A DNA stretch of 64,000 nucleotides, from the NCBI GenBank assembly GCA_014338185.1, contig QUBV01000013.1, positions 1-64,000 of the forward strand. The letters run 5' to 3'. Of the stretch, positions 1 through 9,163 are shown piece after piece. The notes beneath the pieces are model-generated. The model was not told the DNA's origin and ran no database searches. It worked only from the letters and a program-made list of their open reading frames with translations. Source of the DNA: Lysobacterales bacterium (GTDB taxonomy: Bacteria > Pseudomonadota > Gammaproteobacteria > Xanthomonadales > Rhodanobacteraceae). A program made the position numbers and the translations under genes. Within the stretch, counting starts at the first letter, position 1. Each line of letters starts with the position of its first letter.

Positions 1-39
1 AAAGCCGATGATCTGTTCTTCGGTGAACCGCTTCTTCAT
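1..39 (-). CDS. IS3-family transposase OrfA, N-terminal 13 codons only
   Basis: Read leftwards from 39, the codons give MKKRFTEEQIIGF, the usual opening of OrfA, the helix-turn-helix DNA-binding subunit of IS3-group transposases. The gene runs off the window edge. An identical opening occurs at 54437 inside a decayed copy. Confidence 0.75.
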   Translation of the reverse strand, partial: MKKRFTEEQIIGF

Positions 40-106
40 GTCCGCCCTCGCTGGGTTGGCGGACTCTACTGAAGTCGGACTGGCACTGAAAACGGGGGGC
101 AGGTCA
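1..106 (-). mobile_element. End of an IS3-family insertion sequence (cut by window start)
   Basis: The last 106 bases before host sequence match, on the opposite strand, positions 54370-54475 with a single mismatch. They hold a terminal inverted-repeat-like end (tgacctgccccccgttttc read from 106 leftwards), a short leader, and the start of a transposase OrfA frame. This is the typical left end of an IS3-family element. The rest lies outside the window, so completeness cannot be judged. Confidence 0.8.
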
Positions 107-132
107 AAACCGAGAACGGTTGGGCGTTGAAT

Positions 133-151
133 AGTGGTGGCCAGGGACGGA
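133..151. repeat. 19-bp duplicate of the tRNA-Phe 3' end
   Basis: Positions 133-151 are identical and in the same orientation to 296-314, which covers the CCA end and the acceptor/T-arm side of tRNA-Phe. A detached tRNA 3' end next to a transposable element is what a former tRNA-targeted integration or a deletion leaves behind. It is not a complete tRNA. Confidence 0.7.
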
Positions 152-297
152 CTGCGCCCGCCGGGAGCGGGCGCGAACGGCGCAGCCGGCCCGCAGGGCG
201 AGCGCCATGGAGGGCGCGAGTCATCGAACCGCGCGGTTCGATTCACGCGCAGATGTGCCGCCGCCGCAGGGAGGCAGTCCGAAGGGATATGGAGAAG

Positions 298-373
298 TGG
301 TGGCCAGGGACGGAATCGAACCGCCGACACGGGGATTTTCAGTCCCCTGCTCTACCAACTGAGCTACCTGGCC
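298..373 (-). tRNA. tRNA-Phe (anticodon GAA)
   Basis: A 76-nt cloverleaf on the minus strand. The acceptor stem GGCCAGG (373-367) pairs with 308-302, the T-loop GTTCGATTC is intact, and the anticodon loop reads ctGAAaa. The CCA end is encoded at 300-298. It charges phenylalanine. Its 3' end is partly duplicated at 133-151. Confidence 0.95.
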
Positions 374-633
374 ATGCGTGTGCATGTGTGCGGACCGGCC
401 AGTCCGCAGCGGGCCGCGTATTAGAGCCGCGCACGCGATCGACGTCAAGCGCCGCGACGCCACCAACGTGGCCCGGCGCCGCACTGCCCGCGTCGATGCC
501 TGCGCCGCGCATCACGCGTGGCGTGATTGGGGAACGACTGCGCCACGCCGCACATCGCGCCAGCGCATGCACGGCCTTGCCGACTCGCGCGGCACCGCGA
601 CCTGTGGCCTATGCCGATACCGGCGCGAGGCCC

Positions 634-639
634 GATAAT
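634..639 (+). promoter_or_regulatory. Candidate -10 box for the Fsr-like exporter
   Basis: GATAAT lies about 25 bases before the ATG at 665. No good -35 is visible, as at many genes here. It argues against starts further upstream in the same frame. Confidence 0.35.
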
Positions 640-664
640 GGCGCATGGCTGCCGCCACGCGCGC

Positions 665-1927
665 ATGGAAACGCTGACTCCCGACTCGCCTTCGCACGCC
701 GACGCCGCGCTCGACGCGACTGCGCGCGCGCTGCCCGCGGGCGGTGCCGCGCTGCGCACCGCGTTTCCGGTCCTGCTCATGCTGAGCACCTGCCACCTGC
801 TCAACGACATGATCCAGTCGTTGCTGCCGGCGATCTATCCGCTGCTCAAGGACAGCTTCGCGCTGAGCTTCGGCCAGGTCGGCCTCATCACGCTCACGTT
901 CCAGCTCACCGCCTCGCTGCTGCAGCCGCTGGTGGGCATCTACACCGACCGGCGGCCGTTGCCGTATTCGTTGGCGCTGGGCATGGGCTGCACGCTGACC
1001 GGGCTGCTGCTGCTGGCGCACGCGCCGAGCTTCCCGGTGCTGCTGCTCGCCGCCGCGCTGGTTGGCTCGGGCTCGTCGGTGTTCCATCCCGAATCCTCGC
1101 GCGTGGCGCGCATGGCTTCGGGCGGCCAGCATGGGCTCGCGCAATCGGTGTTCCAGGTCGGCGGCAACGTCGGCTCGGCGATCGGTCCGCTGCTGGCCGC
1201 GTTCATCGTGATGCCGCGCGGCCAGGCCAGCGTGGGCTGGTTCGCCCTGGCCGCACTCGTGGCGATCGCGCTGCTGGTGCGCATCGGCGGCTGGTATCGC
1301 GTGCAGTTGCCGGCCTACCGCGCGGCCCAGGCGCGCGCCAAGCACGGCGGCAGCGCGTATCCGCGCCGCGTCATCGTGCGCACGATGGTCGTGCTCGGGC
1401 TGCTGATCTTCTCCAAGTACTTCTACCTCGCGAGCCTGTCCAGCTACTACACGTTCTACCTCATGGAGAAGTTCGCGCTGAGCGCGCAGCAGTCGCAGCT
1501 GCACCTGTTCTATTTCCTCGGCGCGGTCGCGGCGGGCACGCTCGCGGGTGGTCCGATCGGCGACCGCATCGGGCGCAAGTACGTGATCTGGGTGTCGATC
1601 CTGGGCGTGCTGCCGTTCACGCTGCTGCTGCCGCACGCCAACCTGCTGTGGACCACGATCCTGAGCATCGTGATCGGCCTGGTGCTGTCGTCGGCGTTCG
1701 CGGCGATCCTCGTCTACGCGCAGGAACTCGTGCCCGGCCGCACCGGCGTGATCGCGGGCCTGTTCTTCGGCTTCGCCTTCGGCATGGGCGGACTGGGCGC
1801 GGCGGTGCTCGGCCAGCTCGCCGACCACATCGGCATCGAGGCGGTGTACGCGATCTGCGCGTGGCTGCCCGCGATCGGCCTCATCACCTGGTTGCTGCCC
1901 AACACCGATCCTCACCAGCCGCGCTGA
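665..1927 (+). CDS. MFS exporter, fosmidomycin-resistance (Fsr) type
   Basis: A 420-residue integral inner-membrane protein with about 12 hydrophobic segments. It matches the Fsr branch of the major facilitator superfamily in motifs such as GSSVFHPESSR in the first half and GDRIGRKY in the central loop. Family members expel fosmidomycin and related small compounds in exchange for protons; the natural substrate here is unknown. I chose the ATG at 665 because the frame upstream is arginine-rich without character and a -10 box sits at 634. Its 3' end overlaps by 16 bases the stop of the convergent reductase gene. Confidence 0.85.
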   Translation: METLTPDSPSHADAALDATARALPAGGAALRTAFPVLLMLSTCHLLNDMIQSLLPAIYPLLKDSFALSFGQVGLITLTFQLTASLLQPLVGIYTDRRPLPYSLALGMGCTLTGLLLLAHAPSFPVLLLAAALVGSGSSVFHPESSRVARMASGGQHGLAQSVFQVGGNVGSAIGPLLAAFIVMPRGQASVGWFALAALVAIALLVRIGGWYRVQLPAYRAAQARAKHGGSAYPRRVIVRTMVVLGLLIFSKYFYLASLSSYYTFYLMEKFALSAQQSQLHLFYFLGAVAAGTLAGGPIGDRIGRKYVIWVSILGVLPFTLLLPHANLLWTTILSIVIGLVLSSAFAAILVYAQELVPGRTGVIAGLFFGFAFGMGGLGAAVLGQLADHIGIEAVYAICAWLPAIGLITWLLPNTDPHQPR

Positions 1928-2970
1928 TAGGGCTCGGGCACCCGCAGCGTCGCGCCCAGTTCGGCCGCGGCGCGCCGTGCGAAGTAGGGATCGCGCAGGT
2001 GCTCGCGGCCGAGCAGCACGAGGTCGGCCTGCCCGGCCGCGACGATCGCCTCGGCCTGGCGCGGCTCGGTGATGAGTCCGACCGCGGCGGTGGCGATGCC
2101 GGCTTCACTGCGAATGCGCGCGGCGAAGCCGACCTGGTAACCCGGCTCGGCCGGAACGTTCGCGTGCGCGACGAGGCCGCCCGATGAGCAGTCGATGAGG
2201 TCGACGCCATCCTCGCGCAGCCAGTGCGCGAGTTCGACGCATTGTTCGATGTCCCAGCCGCCCTCGACCCAGTCGGTGGCCGACACCCGCACCGCCAGCG
2301 GCCGCGGCCGTGGCCATTGCGCGCGCACCGCGGCGACCACCGCGCGCAGCAGCCGCGCCCGCCGCTGCAGGCTGCCGCCATGGTCGTCCTCGCGGTGGTT
2401 GGCCAGCGGCGACAGGAACTGGTGCAGCAGGTAGCCGTGCGCGGCGTGGATCTCGATGAGGCCAAAGCCCGCGCGCGCCGCACGCCGCGCGGCCGCACCG
2501 AACGCCTCGACCACCGCGGCGATGCCGGCAGCATCGAGCGCCTGTGGCGGCGGGCCGTGCGCGTGGTGGGCCAGCGCCGACGGCGCGAGCGGGGTCCAGC
2601 CGCCATGCGCCGGCGACAACGGCTGGCCACCCTGCCAGGGCACCGCGCACGAGGCCTTGCGTCCCGCATGTGCCAACTGGATTGCAGGCACCGCGCCCTG
2701 CGCGGCGATGAACGCGGCGATCGGTTGCCAGGCCTGCGCTTGCGCATCGTTCCACAGCCCGGTGTCGGCCGGCGTGATGCGCCCGGCCGGCGTGACCGCG
2801 GTGGCTTCGGCGAACACGATGCCCGCGCCGCCGACCGCGCGGCTGCCCAGGTGCACGTGGTGCCAGGCGTTGGGCAGGCCATCGCGCGCCGAGTACTGGC
2901 ACATCGGCGACACGCCGATGCGATTGCGCAGCGCGAGCGCACCCAGGTTCCACTCTTGCATCAACTGCAT
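1912..2970 (-). CDS. NADH:flavin oxidoreductase, YqjM/NamA-type old yellow enzyme
   Basis: About 350 residues forming an FMN-binding TIM barrel that reduces activated C=C bonds with NAD(P)H. The N-terminal part has the class features PMCQYSA and a conserved HLGSRAVGG. The middle has QLAHAGRK, EIHAAHGYLLHQFLSP (His/His substrate-binding pair) and RVSATDW. The C-terminal part has the phosphate-binding GLI and LGRE segments. The start is ATG 2970, with a second ATG at 2961. It stands alone, convergent with the exporter, so no pathway can be assigned. Similar enzymes act on oxidative-stress-derived enones or nitro compounds. Confidence 0.85.
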   Translation of the reverse strand: MQLMQEWNLGALALRNRIGVSPMCQYSARDGLPNAWHHVHLGSRAVGGAGIVFAEATAVTPAGRITPADTGLWNDAQAQAWQPIAAFIAAQGAVPAIQLAHAGRKASCAVPWQGGQPLSPAHGGWTPLAPSALAHHAHGPPPQALDAAGIAAVVEAFGAAARRAARAGFGLIEIHAAHGYLLHQFLSPLANHREDDHGGSLQRRARLLRAVVAAVRAQWPRPRPLAVRVSATDWVEGGWDIEQCVELAHWLREDGVDLIDCSSGGLVAHANVPAEPGYQVGFAARIRSEAGIATAAVGLITEPRQAEAIVAAGQADLVLLGREHLRDPYFARRAAAELGATLRVPEPYQRGW

Positions 2971-3084
2971 CGTCGCCCCATCGACATGCCGCGGCTGCGG
3001 CGCGGGCCACCCTACCCGACCATCGGGCACTTGCGCGAGCCGCGGATTCGGCCACGATACGGAGTTTGTCCATGGAGTCCACCG

Positions 3085-4383
3085 ATGCGCTGGCCACTGC
3101 TGCTTGCCCTGATCCTCGCCACCTGCGCCGGTTGTGCCAACACCCCGGCGACCACTGCTGCGACCACCGCCGCGCCGGCAAGCGCTGCAGCGACGTCCGC
3201 CGCGCCCGCAGTCGGTGCCACGAGCGACCGGCCACTCGTGATCCTCGTGTCGATCGACGGCTTTCGCCCGGACTACCTCGACCGTGGCGACACGCCCACG
3301 CTCGCTGCATTGGCCGGCGCGGGCGTGCGCGCCAAGTCGATGCAGCCGGCGTTCCCGACGCTGACCTTCCCCAACCACTACACGCTCGTGACCGGGCTCT
3401 ACCCCGACCACCACGGCATCATCAACAACCGCTTCCGTGATCCCGTCAGCGGCGCCGCATTCGTGTTCAAGGACCGCGACACCACCGCCGATCCGTCCTG
3501 GTGGGGCGGCGAGCCGATCTGGATCACCGCGCAGAAGCAGGGGCTGCGCACGGCCACGATGTTCTGGCCCGGCTCCGACGTCGCCATCACCGGCGTGCGC
3601 CCCGACCACTGGCTGTACTTCGACGGCAGCATGACCTCGGACGAGCGCGTCGACCACCTGCTGCAGTGGATCGACCTGCCCGCGGCGCGGCGACCGCAGT
3701 TCTACACCCTGTATTTCGACACGGTCGACCATGCCAGCCACTCGCATGGGCCGCAGTCGCGCGAAGTCGACGCCGCGTTGCGCGAGGTCGATGCCGCGAT
3801 CGCGCGCCTCGTCGCCGGCCTGCGCCAGCGCGACCTGTACCGCCACACCGACCTCGTGATCGTGTCCGACCATGGCGGCGCGCAGACGTCCAAGGCGCTG
3901 CGCACCTATCTCGACGAGGTGGTGCCGCTGGACGATGTCAAGGTCGACAACTACGGCGTGCTCGCCACGCTCAGCCCGCGCCCGGGCAAGACCGCGAGCG
4001 TCGAGCGCGCGCTGCTCAAGCCGCATCCGCACATGCAGTGCTGGCGCAAGGCGCAGCTGCCCGCGCGCCTGCACTACGGCAGCAACCCGCGCCTGCCCGC
4101 GATCGTGTGCGTGGCCAACACCGGCGGCGTCATCACCGATCGCGCCTACGAGCAGAAGCGGCGCTTCTTCTCGGCAGGCGAGCATGGCTACGACAATGCC
4201 GATCCGCAGATGCAGGCGCTGTTCATCGCGCACGGGCCGGATTTCCGCAGCGGCCTCGTGGTCGATGCGTTCCCCAACGTCGACGTCTACCCGCTGCTCG
4301 CACACCTGTTGCGCATCACGCCCGCGGCCAACGATGGTGACTTCGCCACGGTGGCGCCGATGCTGCGCGACGCGCGGCGCTGA
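3085..4383 (+). CDS. Alkaline-phosphatase-superfamily nucleotide pyrophosphatase/phosphodiesterase, lipoprotein
   Basis: 432 residues. A short hydrophobic leader ends in a lipobox (LATCAGC, acyl-Cys at 14 or 17), followed by an Ala/Thr-rich linker, so the enzyme is probably anchored to the outer membrane and faces the periplasm. The catalytic domain is of the ectonucleotide pyrophosphatase (ENPP/NPP) type: SIDGFRPDYLD supplies the first metal-binding Asp, FPTLTFPNHYTLVTG contains the nucleophilic Thr, and later FDTVDHASHSHGP and VSDHGG give the remaining Asp/His ligands. Such enzymes split nucleotide pyrophosphates or phosphodiesters. The real substrate is not evident from the neighbours. Confidence 0.85.
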   Translation: MRWPLLLALILATCAGCANTPATTAATTAAPASAAATSAAPAVGATSDRPLVILVSIDGFRPDYLDRGDTPTLAALAGAGVRAKSMQPAFPTLTFPNHYTLVTGLYPDHHGIINNRFRDPVSGAAFVFKDRDTTADPSWWGGEPIWITAQKQGLRTATMFWPGSDVAITGVRPDHWLYFDGSMTSDERVDHLLQWIDLPAARRPQFYTLYFDTVDHASHSHGPQSREVDAALREVDAAIARLVAGLRQRDLYRHTDLVIVSDHGGAQTSKALRTYLDEVVPLDDVKVDNYGVLATLSPRPGKTASVERALLKPHPHMQCWRKAQLPARLHYGSNPRLPAIVCVANTGGVITDRAYEQKRRFFSAGEHGYDNADPQMQALFIAHGPDFRSGLVVDAFPNVDVYPLLAHLLRITPAANDGDFATVAPMLRDARR

Positions 4384-4402
4384 TGCTACCCGCCGGGCGC
4401 GC

Positions 4403-5785
4403 TCACGCGGCGCGCTGCAGTGCCTGTGCCACGCGGCGGTAACGCGCGGCGATGCGCTCCTCGTCGTGGTGGCGGAAACCGCGCACCAGCCAGCGTCCGC
4501 CCACCATCACGTCGCGCACGAGGTTGGTGTTGCCCGCGAACAACCAGCTGTCGATCGCGCTCGCGCTGTCGCGACCGGCCAGCAGCGGCGCCGCGTCGTC
4601 GAGCACCACGAGGTCGGCGCGGCCACGGTCGAGCCGGCCCAACTCCACGCCGCTGGCCTGGGCGCCGCCCGCGAGCGCGTGCGCGAACAGCACTTCGCCC
4701 GTGCTCGTGACCACGTCGTTGGCACTCACGTTGCGATGGTGGCTGAGCAGGCGCTGGCCGTATTCGAGCCAGCGCAGTTCCTCCACCGGCGACACCGAGA
4801 TGTGGCTGTCCGAACCGATGCCGAACACGCCGCCCGCGTCGAGCCAGGCGCGCAGCGCAAACAAGCCGTCGCCGAGGTTGCCCTCGGTGGTGGGGCACAG
4901 GCCCGCGACCGCGCCGCTCGCGGCCAGCCGCTGCGTCTCGCCCGCGCTCAGGTGGGTCGCATGCACGAGGCACCAGCGCGTATCCACCGGCGCGTGGTCG
5001 AGCAGCCAGTCGACCGGCCGCGCCTGGCGCAGTCCGAGGCAGTCCTGCACTTCGGCGAGCTGCTCGGCGATGTGGATGTGCAGCGGCCCCGTGTCCGCCA
5101 CATCGCTCGCGAGCACCGTCTGCAACGCCGCGGGCGGCACCGCGCGCAGGGAATGCAGCGCGAGGCCGACCTGCAGCAGCGGCGATTGCAGGCGGCGCAA
5201 GCGCGCCACGAGTTCGAGGAAGGCATCGACCTCGTGACCGAAGCGGCGTTGCCGCGCGGCCAGCGCGCGTCCGTCAAAGCCGCCACTCATGTACAGCGTC
5301 GGCAGCAGCGTGAGTCCGATGCCGGCCTCGCGCGCGGCCTCGACCAGCGCCAGCGACATCTGCGCCGGGTCGGCGTAGGGCCGACCGTCGGGCTGGTGAT
5401 GCAGGTAGTGGAACTCGCACACCTGGGTGTAGCCGGCCTTGAGCATCTCCACGTACAACTGCGCCGCGATCGCCTGCAGCTCATCCGGACCGATGCGACC
5501 GGCGAATGCGTACATGACCTCGCGCCAGCTCCAGAAGCTGTCGTGGGCCTGCGCCGCCGACGCGCCGCGGCGCTCGGCCAGGCCCGCCATCGCGCGCTGG
5601 AACGCATGCGAATGCAGGTTGGGCATGCCCGGTACCACGAAACGGCCGATGCGCTCGCTGCCGGCGGCGGCCGCGACCGGCGCGGCGGGTGCGTGGAAGC
5701 GGCCGTCGACCACGCGCAGCGCCAGCGCGTCGTGCCACGCGCTTGCCAGCCAGGCATGGTCGGCGCACAGGGACAGATCGGACAT
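4403..5785 (-). CDS. hutF: Formimidoylglutamate deiminase (HutF)
   Basis: 460 residues of an amidohydrolase-fold enzyme. It hydrolyses N-formimidoyl-L-glutamate to N-formyl-L-glutamate and ammonia, the fourth step of the five-step histidine degradation route. Visible signatures are [15 protein letters not shown] (metal His pair), the HIAEQ segment, HATHLS, and [19 protein letters not shown] near the C-terminus, which is typical of HutF and separates it from related deaminases. It is divergent from hutI over a 125-bp gap, consistent with joint control. hutG, which takes its product, is found at 26.3 kb. Confidence 0.93.
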   Translation of the reverse strand: MSDLSLCADHAWLASAWHDALALRVVDGRFHAPAAPVAAAAGSERIGRFVVPGMPNLHSHAFQRAMAGLAERRGASAAQAHDSFWSWREVMYAFAGRIGPDELQAIAAQLYVEMLKAGYTQVCEFHYLHHQPDGRPYADPAQMSLALVEAAREAGIGLTLLPTLYMSGGFDGRALAARQRRFGHEVDAFLELVARLRRLQSPLLQVGLALHSLRAVPPAALQTVLASDVADTGPLHIHIAEQLAEVQDCLGLRQARPVDWLLDHAPVDTRWCLVHATHLSAGETQRLAASGAVAGLCPTTEGNLGDGLFALRAWLDAGGVFGIGSDSHISVSPVEELRWLEYGQRLLSHHRNVSANDVVTSTGEVLFAHALAGGAQASGVELGRLDRGRADLVVLDDAAPLLAGRDSASAIDSWLFAGNTNLVRDVMVGGRWLVRGFRHHDEERIAARYRRVAQALQRAA

Positions 5786-5870
5786 GGCGGTCTCGCCAGC
5801 GGCAAAAGCCGCAGCCTAGCCGCGTGCCCGCCCGGATGCCAGCCGCGCGCATCGCGGTGGCACGCTCTGG

Positions 5871-5876
5871 GATAAT
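5871..5876 (+). promoter_or_regulatory. Candidate -10 box of hutI
   Basis: GATAAT, preceded by TGG, lies 34 bases upstream of the hutI ATG in the divergent hutF/hutI gap. No convincing -35 or HutC-type operator was recognised. Confidence 0.4.
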
Positions 5877-5910
5877 GCCCGGCACAGCCACGAGTGGAAG
5901 GCGAACGCCG

Positions 5911-7143
5911 ATGAATGCACCCTGGGATGGCCTGTGGCTGGACTGTCGCCTGGCCACGATGCAGGGCGAGGACCTGGGCCTCATCGAGGACGGCGCACTG
6001 GGCTGGCGCGACGGCCTCATCACCTACGCCGGCGCCCGCGCGCAGCTGCCGCCGGATCACGCCGCGCGCCAGGTCCAGTCGCTCGATGGCGCGCTGGTCA
6101 CGCCCGGGCTCATCGACTGCCACACCCACCTGGTGTTCGGCGGCGATCGCGCGCACGAGTTCGAACTGCGCCTGCACGGCGCGAGCTACGAGGAAATCGC
6201 GCGCAGCGGCGGCGGCATTGCCGCGAGCGTGCGCGCGACCCGCGCCGCCGACGAGGCCGCGCTGCTGGCCCAGTCGCTGCCGCGCGCGCGCGCGTTGCTG
6301 CGCGAGGGCGTGACCACACTGGAGATCAAGTCCGGCTACGGTCTCGACCTCGCCAGCGAACTCAAGATGCTGCGCGTGGCCCGCGCGCTCGGCACCCGGC
6401 TGGGCATGCAGGTGCGCACCACCCTGCTCGCCGCGCATGCTCTGCCGCCCGAGTATGCGCAACGCGCCGACGACTACATCGAGCACATCTGCAGCACGAT
6501 CCTGCCCGCGGCCGCGCAGGCCGGCCTCGTCGATGCGGTGGACGCGTTCTGCGAGAAGATCGCCTTCTCGCCCGCACAGACGCGCCGCGTGTTCGACTGC
6601 GCACGCGCACTCGGCTTGCCCGTGAAGCTGCACGCCGACCAGTTGTCCGACCTGGGCGGCGCCGCGCTCGCGGCGAGCTTTGGCGCGCTGTCGGCCGACC
6701 ATCTGGAGTGGACCAGCGCGCAGGGCGTGCAGGCGATGGCCGCGGCCGGCACCGTGGCCGTGCTGCTGCCCGGCGCGTGGTATGCGCTGCGCGAGACGCG
6801 GCTGCCGCCGATCGAGGCGCTGCGCAGCGCGGGTGTGCCGCTCGCGGTGGCGACCGACCTGAATCCGGGCACCTCGCCGCTGCTGTCGCTGCGACTGGCG
6901 CTCAACATGGCGTGCACGCTGTTCCGCCTCACCCCGACCGAGGCGCTGCGCGGCGCCACCGTGAACGCGGCGCGTGCGCTGGGCCTGTCCGATCGCGGCC
7001 GGCTCGCGGCGGGCCTGCGCGCCGACTGCGTGGCCTGGCAGGTGCGTGAGCCGGCGGCGCTGTGCTACTGGATCGGCGGCGACCTCACCCGCGCACTGCG
7101 CGTGGGCGGCGCCTGCGCGGACGCGCGCGCCGATCCGGCCTGA
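5911..7143 (+). CDS. hutI: Imidazolonepropionase (HutI)
   Basis: 410 residues. It opens the ring of 4-imidazolone-5-propionate to give N-formimidoyl-L-glutamate, the third step of histidine catabolism and the direct supplier of HutF substrate. Key features are [21 protein letters not shown] (metal-binding His pair), the glycine-rich [25 protein letters not shown] and [10 protein letters not shown] (metal Asp). Length and motif order match the family. The upstream -10 and the divergent layout with hutF suggest co-regulation. Confidence 0.95.
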   Translation: MNAPWDGLWLDCRLATMQGEDLGLIEDGALGWRDGLITYAGARAQLPPDHAARQVQSLDGALVTPGLIDCHTHLVFGGDRAHEFELRLHGASYEEIARSGGGIAASVRATRAADEAALLAQSLPRARALLREGVTTLEIKSGYGLDLASELKMLRVARALGTRLGMQVRTTLLAAHALPPEYAQRADDYIEHICSTILPAAAQAGLVDAVDAFCEKIAFSPAQTRRVFDCARALGLPVKLHADQLSDLGGAALAASFGALSADHLEWTSAQGVQAMAAAGTVAVLLPGAWYALRETRLPPIEALRSAGVPLAVATDLNPGTSPLLSLRLALNMACTLFRLTPTEALRGATVNAARALGLSDRGRLAAGLRADCVAWQVREPAALCYWIGGDLTRALRVGGACADARADPA

Positions 7144-7286
7144 AGGCGCCCGCGCACCGCGCGTTGCGGCGCGGTCGATGCGAAACGGATGCGAAACGAC
7201 CTGCGCGCACCGCGTTGACCGTGCCAGCAGGCGGACTAGGATGTGCGACGGCCACTCACTACAGGACGCACGTCCAGGAGGATGCC

Positions 7287-7439
7287 ATGAAGGGCCTTGA
7301 CCACCAACGTCACAACGACAAGAAGAAACCGCAACACAGTTTTGAGGAAAAGCGCGCGCTCAAGCGCGCCAAGAAGCTCGCCCGCGCGATGGAAGCCGGC
7401 GGTCTCACCAAGCTGCCCGACACCGCGCCCGCGCACTGA
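7287..7439 (+). CDS. Small basic protein, unknown function
   Basis: A 50-residue protein preceded by a strong ribosome-binding site (aggagg at 7276-7281, 5 bases from the ATG). It is rich in Lys, Arg and His in the first two thirds, with one helical stretch (FEEKRALKRAKKLARAMEAGG) and no membrane segment. I do not recognise a family. The good SD and the clean codon usage make it a credible gene; binding to RNA or the ribosome is only a guess from its charge. Confidence 0.6.
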   Translation: MKGLDHQRHNDKKKPQHSFEEKRALKRAKKLARAMEAGGLTKLPDTAPAH

Positions 7440-7515
7440 GCGCGAACGCACGGCCCATCCTCGCGTCGCGGTCCGATCCAACCGACCCGCTCGTGGCGCA
7501 CCTTGGTTCAAGCTT

Positions 7516-7538
7516 CGGCCCCGCCCCCGACGGGGCCG
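7516..7538. terminator. GC-rich hairpin between convergent genes
   Basis: A 7-bp perfect stem (cggcccc / ggggccg) with a 9-base loop lies between the small basic gene and the nitrobindin-like gene that reads towards it. It has no clear T-run, so it is a possible bidirectional terminator only. Confidence 0.35.
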
Positions 7539-7551
7539 TCCGCTTGCGCGC

Positions 7552-8154
7552 TCACGCGCGTCCCACGCCCGGATGCATGCTCGCCACACGCTGCAGTGTG
7601 TTGCGGTCGGTGTGGTGCATGGTCTTGCCGGTGGCGGCGAGCTTGAGCACGAGGTCGGAGGTGTAGCTGAAGCTGTCGCTGCCACTGAAGGTGAACGTGC
7701 TGGTGAAGCTCTTGAGCTGCGCGCGTTCGAGCAGGTACTTGTTCTGCAGGATGCCGTAGCTGGGATCGCCCGGCGTGGCCGTGAACTTGAGCTTGCGATC
7801 GCGCGCCTTGGCGCTGCCGCCGGCGATGATCGCGATGCCGCGGCCGAATACCACCACGCGCATGATCTGCCCGGTGGCCTTCTCCCACAACAGGTAGCCC
7901 ACCTCGTCGTGGAACGGATCCATCGCCTCCTCGCCATGGCGCCACGCGGTCATCTTGTAGTTGAGCCCTTCCAATGTCTGCTTGCCGTTCTCCTGCAGCG
8001 GGATCGGGTGGAACCACGCCTTCTCGAAGTAGCCGGTCTGCCCGGTCTCATCGTCCTTGTTGTGAAAGGACAGGTCGACGCCGACATCGCCTTCCCACTC
8101 GCCAACCAGTGGCGTCAACGGGCCAAGCCGTTGTGGACCCAGGATCGTTGCCAT
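7552..8154 (-). CDS. FABP-like / nitrobindin-like beta-barrel protein
   Basis: 200 residues of the fatty-acid-binding-protein-like family that includes nitrobindins. LGPLTPLVGEWEGD at the N-terminus is the conserved opening of the ten-stranded barrel. The rest is beta-rich, with alternating polar and aromatic residues and a C-terminal MHHTDRNTLQR. No signal peptide is visible, so it is cytoplasmic. Some relatives bind heme, but I cannot confirm a proximal His here. ATG 8154 has an aaggag site upstream and is preferred over an in-frame ATG further out. Confidence 0.65.
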   Translation of the reverse strand: MATILGPQRLGPLTPLVGEWEGDVGVDLSFHNKDDETGQTGYFEKAWFHPIPLQENGKQTLEGLNYKMTAWRHGEEAMDPFHDEVGYLLWEKATGQIMRVVVFGRGIAIIAGGSAKARDRKLKFTATPGDPSYGILQNKYLLERAQLKSFTSTFTFSGSDSFSYTSDLVLKLAATGKTMHHTDRNTLQRVASMHPGVGRA

Positions 8155-8272
8155 GGTGTTGTCTCCTTGCACGCCGTGTGTGGAGCTCCCGATCCTAGTC
8201 CTCGCCGCGCCGGGTGGCGCAAGCGCCACGGCTGCGCGAGGCCGCTCGATGGCGGCGATTCAGCAACAGGCG

Positions 8273-9073
8273 TCAGCGCGTCACGCTTGCGGCGGCGGGC
8301 GGCGCCAGCACCAAGAACATGCCGACCCAAGGCTTGAGCTGGGGCGCGGGTGCGCCGACGTAGCCACCCGTGCGCGTCCAGATCTGCGACAGGCTGCCGT
8401 CGAGGAACAAGGCATCGCGGCAGTGCGCAGTGTCGCGCAGCATGCTCGCGAAGCGGTGGAACGACACCGGTGCGTGGCTGATCGCGAACACCACGTGCCG
8501 CGGATCGGGGGCGCACACGCCGCTGCGGATCTTGGTACTGCGCGAGGCCGCGTCGAAACTGGCGTTGACCTGTCCGTCCACCAGCAGCATCGGACCGGAC
8601 TGGCTCGCGATGCGCGCGAGTGGCGGCTGCCGCTGCCAGGCCTCGGTGCTGAGCACGCCGGCGTGCCCGGCCTGGTCGATGTAGAACACGCCGTTGGGCT
8701 GCATCGAGAAGTTGCCGACCGTGCCCGGCAGGCGCACGGTGTTGAGGCGGCGCCGCTGCTGGCCGTCCTCGATGTGCAATCCGAGTGGCCGCAGCTCGCG
8801 GTCGTAGATGCCCGCATTGGTCACGAACTCGAGCGTGCGCCCATGCGCCTGCGCCCACGCGCGCGCGCCCTCGACGCCGCCGAGCGGCTTGCCCTCGTCA
8901 CCGGTCCAGCGCAGTTCGAGCCGATCCTGCGCGAGATCGAGTTCGACCAGTGTGTAGCGCTCGCCGTCGCGTTCCACCACCTGGGTGTGCAGCGCGTGCG
9001 CGCGGCCGGCGCCGCCCAGCAGCAGCAAGGCGAGCAGGACGGCGTGGCTGGGCGGGATGCGGGCGCGTGTCAT
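8273..9073 (-). CDS. Exported phosphodiester glycosidase (NAGPA/DUF2233 family)
   Basis: 266 residues with an N-terminal signal peptide (Arg-rich n-region, Leu-rich core, AHA at the cleavage site). The domain is related to the enzyme that uncovers GlcNAc-1-phosphodiester on mannose-6-phosphate and to bacterial DUF2233 proteins. Motifs are VTNAGIYD, NGVFYID, SGPMLLVDG and a C-terminal DALFLDGSLSQIW. A periplasmic role in trimming a phosphodiester-linked sugar is likely; the substrate is unknown. The ATG at 9073 is used because the frame before it does not look coding. Confidence 0.75.
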   Translation of the reverse strand: MTRARIPPSHAVLLALLLLGGAGRAHALHTQVVERDGERYTLVELDLAQDRLELRWTGDEGKPLGGVEGARAWAQAHGRTLEFVTNAGIYDRELRPLGLHIEDGQQRRRLNTVRLPGTVGNFSMQPNGVFYIDQAGHAGVLSTEAWQRQPPLARIASQSGPMLLVDGQVNASFDAASRSTKIRSGVCAPDPRHVVFAISHAPVSFHRFASMLRDTAHCRDALFLDGSLSQIWTRTGGYVGAPAPQLKPWVGMFLVLAPPAAASVTR

Positions 9074-9163
9074 GGTGTCGACCAGGCTGCAAGCGCGCTG
9101 CGCGCGCCGGGATGAGCATCGCATATCGGCAGCGTGTTCGGCAGGCGCGATGTGTGCGCGTGC

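Noticed and set aside
2971..4305. Long open frame on the minus strand continuing upstream of the old yellow enzyme
   Set aside because: It lies opposite the phosphodiesterase gene, is Ala/Arg/Gly/Val-rich without any domain, and reflects the very high GC content.
5934..7049. Long open frames overlapping hutI in other frames
   Set aside because: Arginine-rich shadow translations; hutI itself has all family motifs and a good start.
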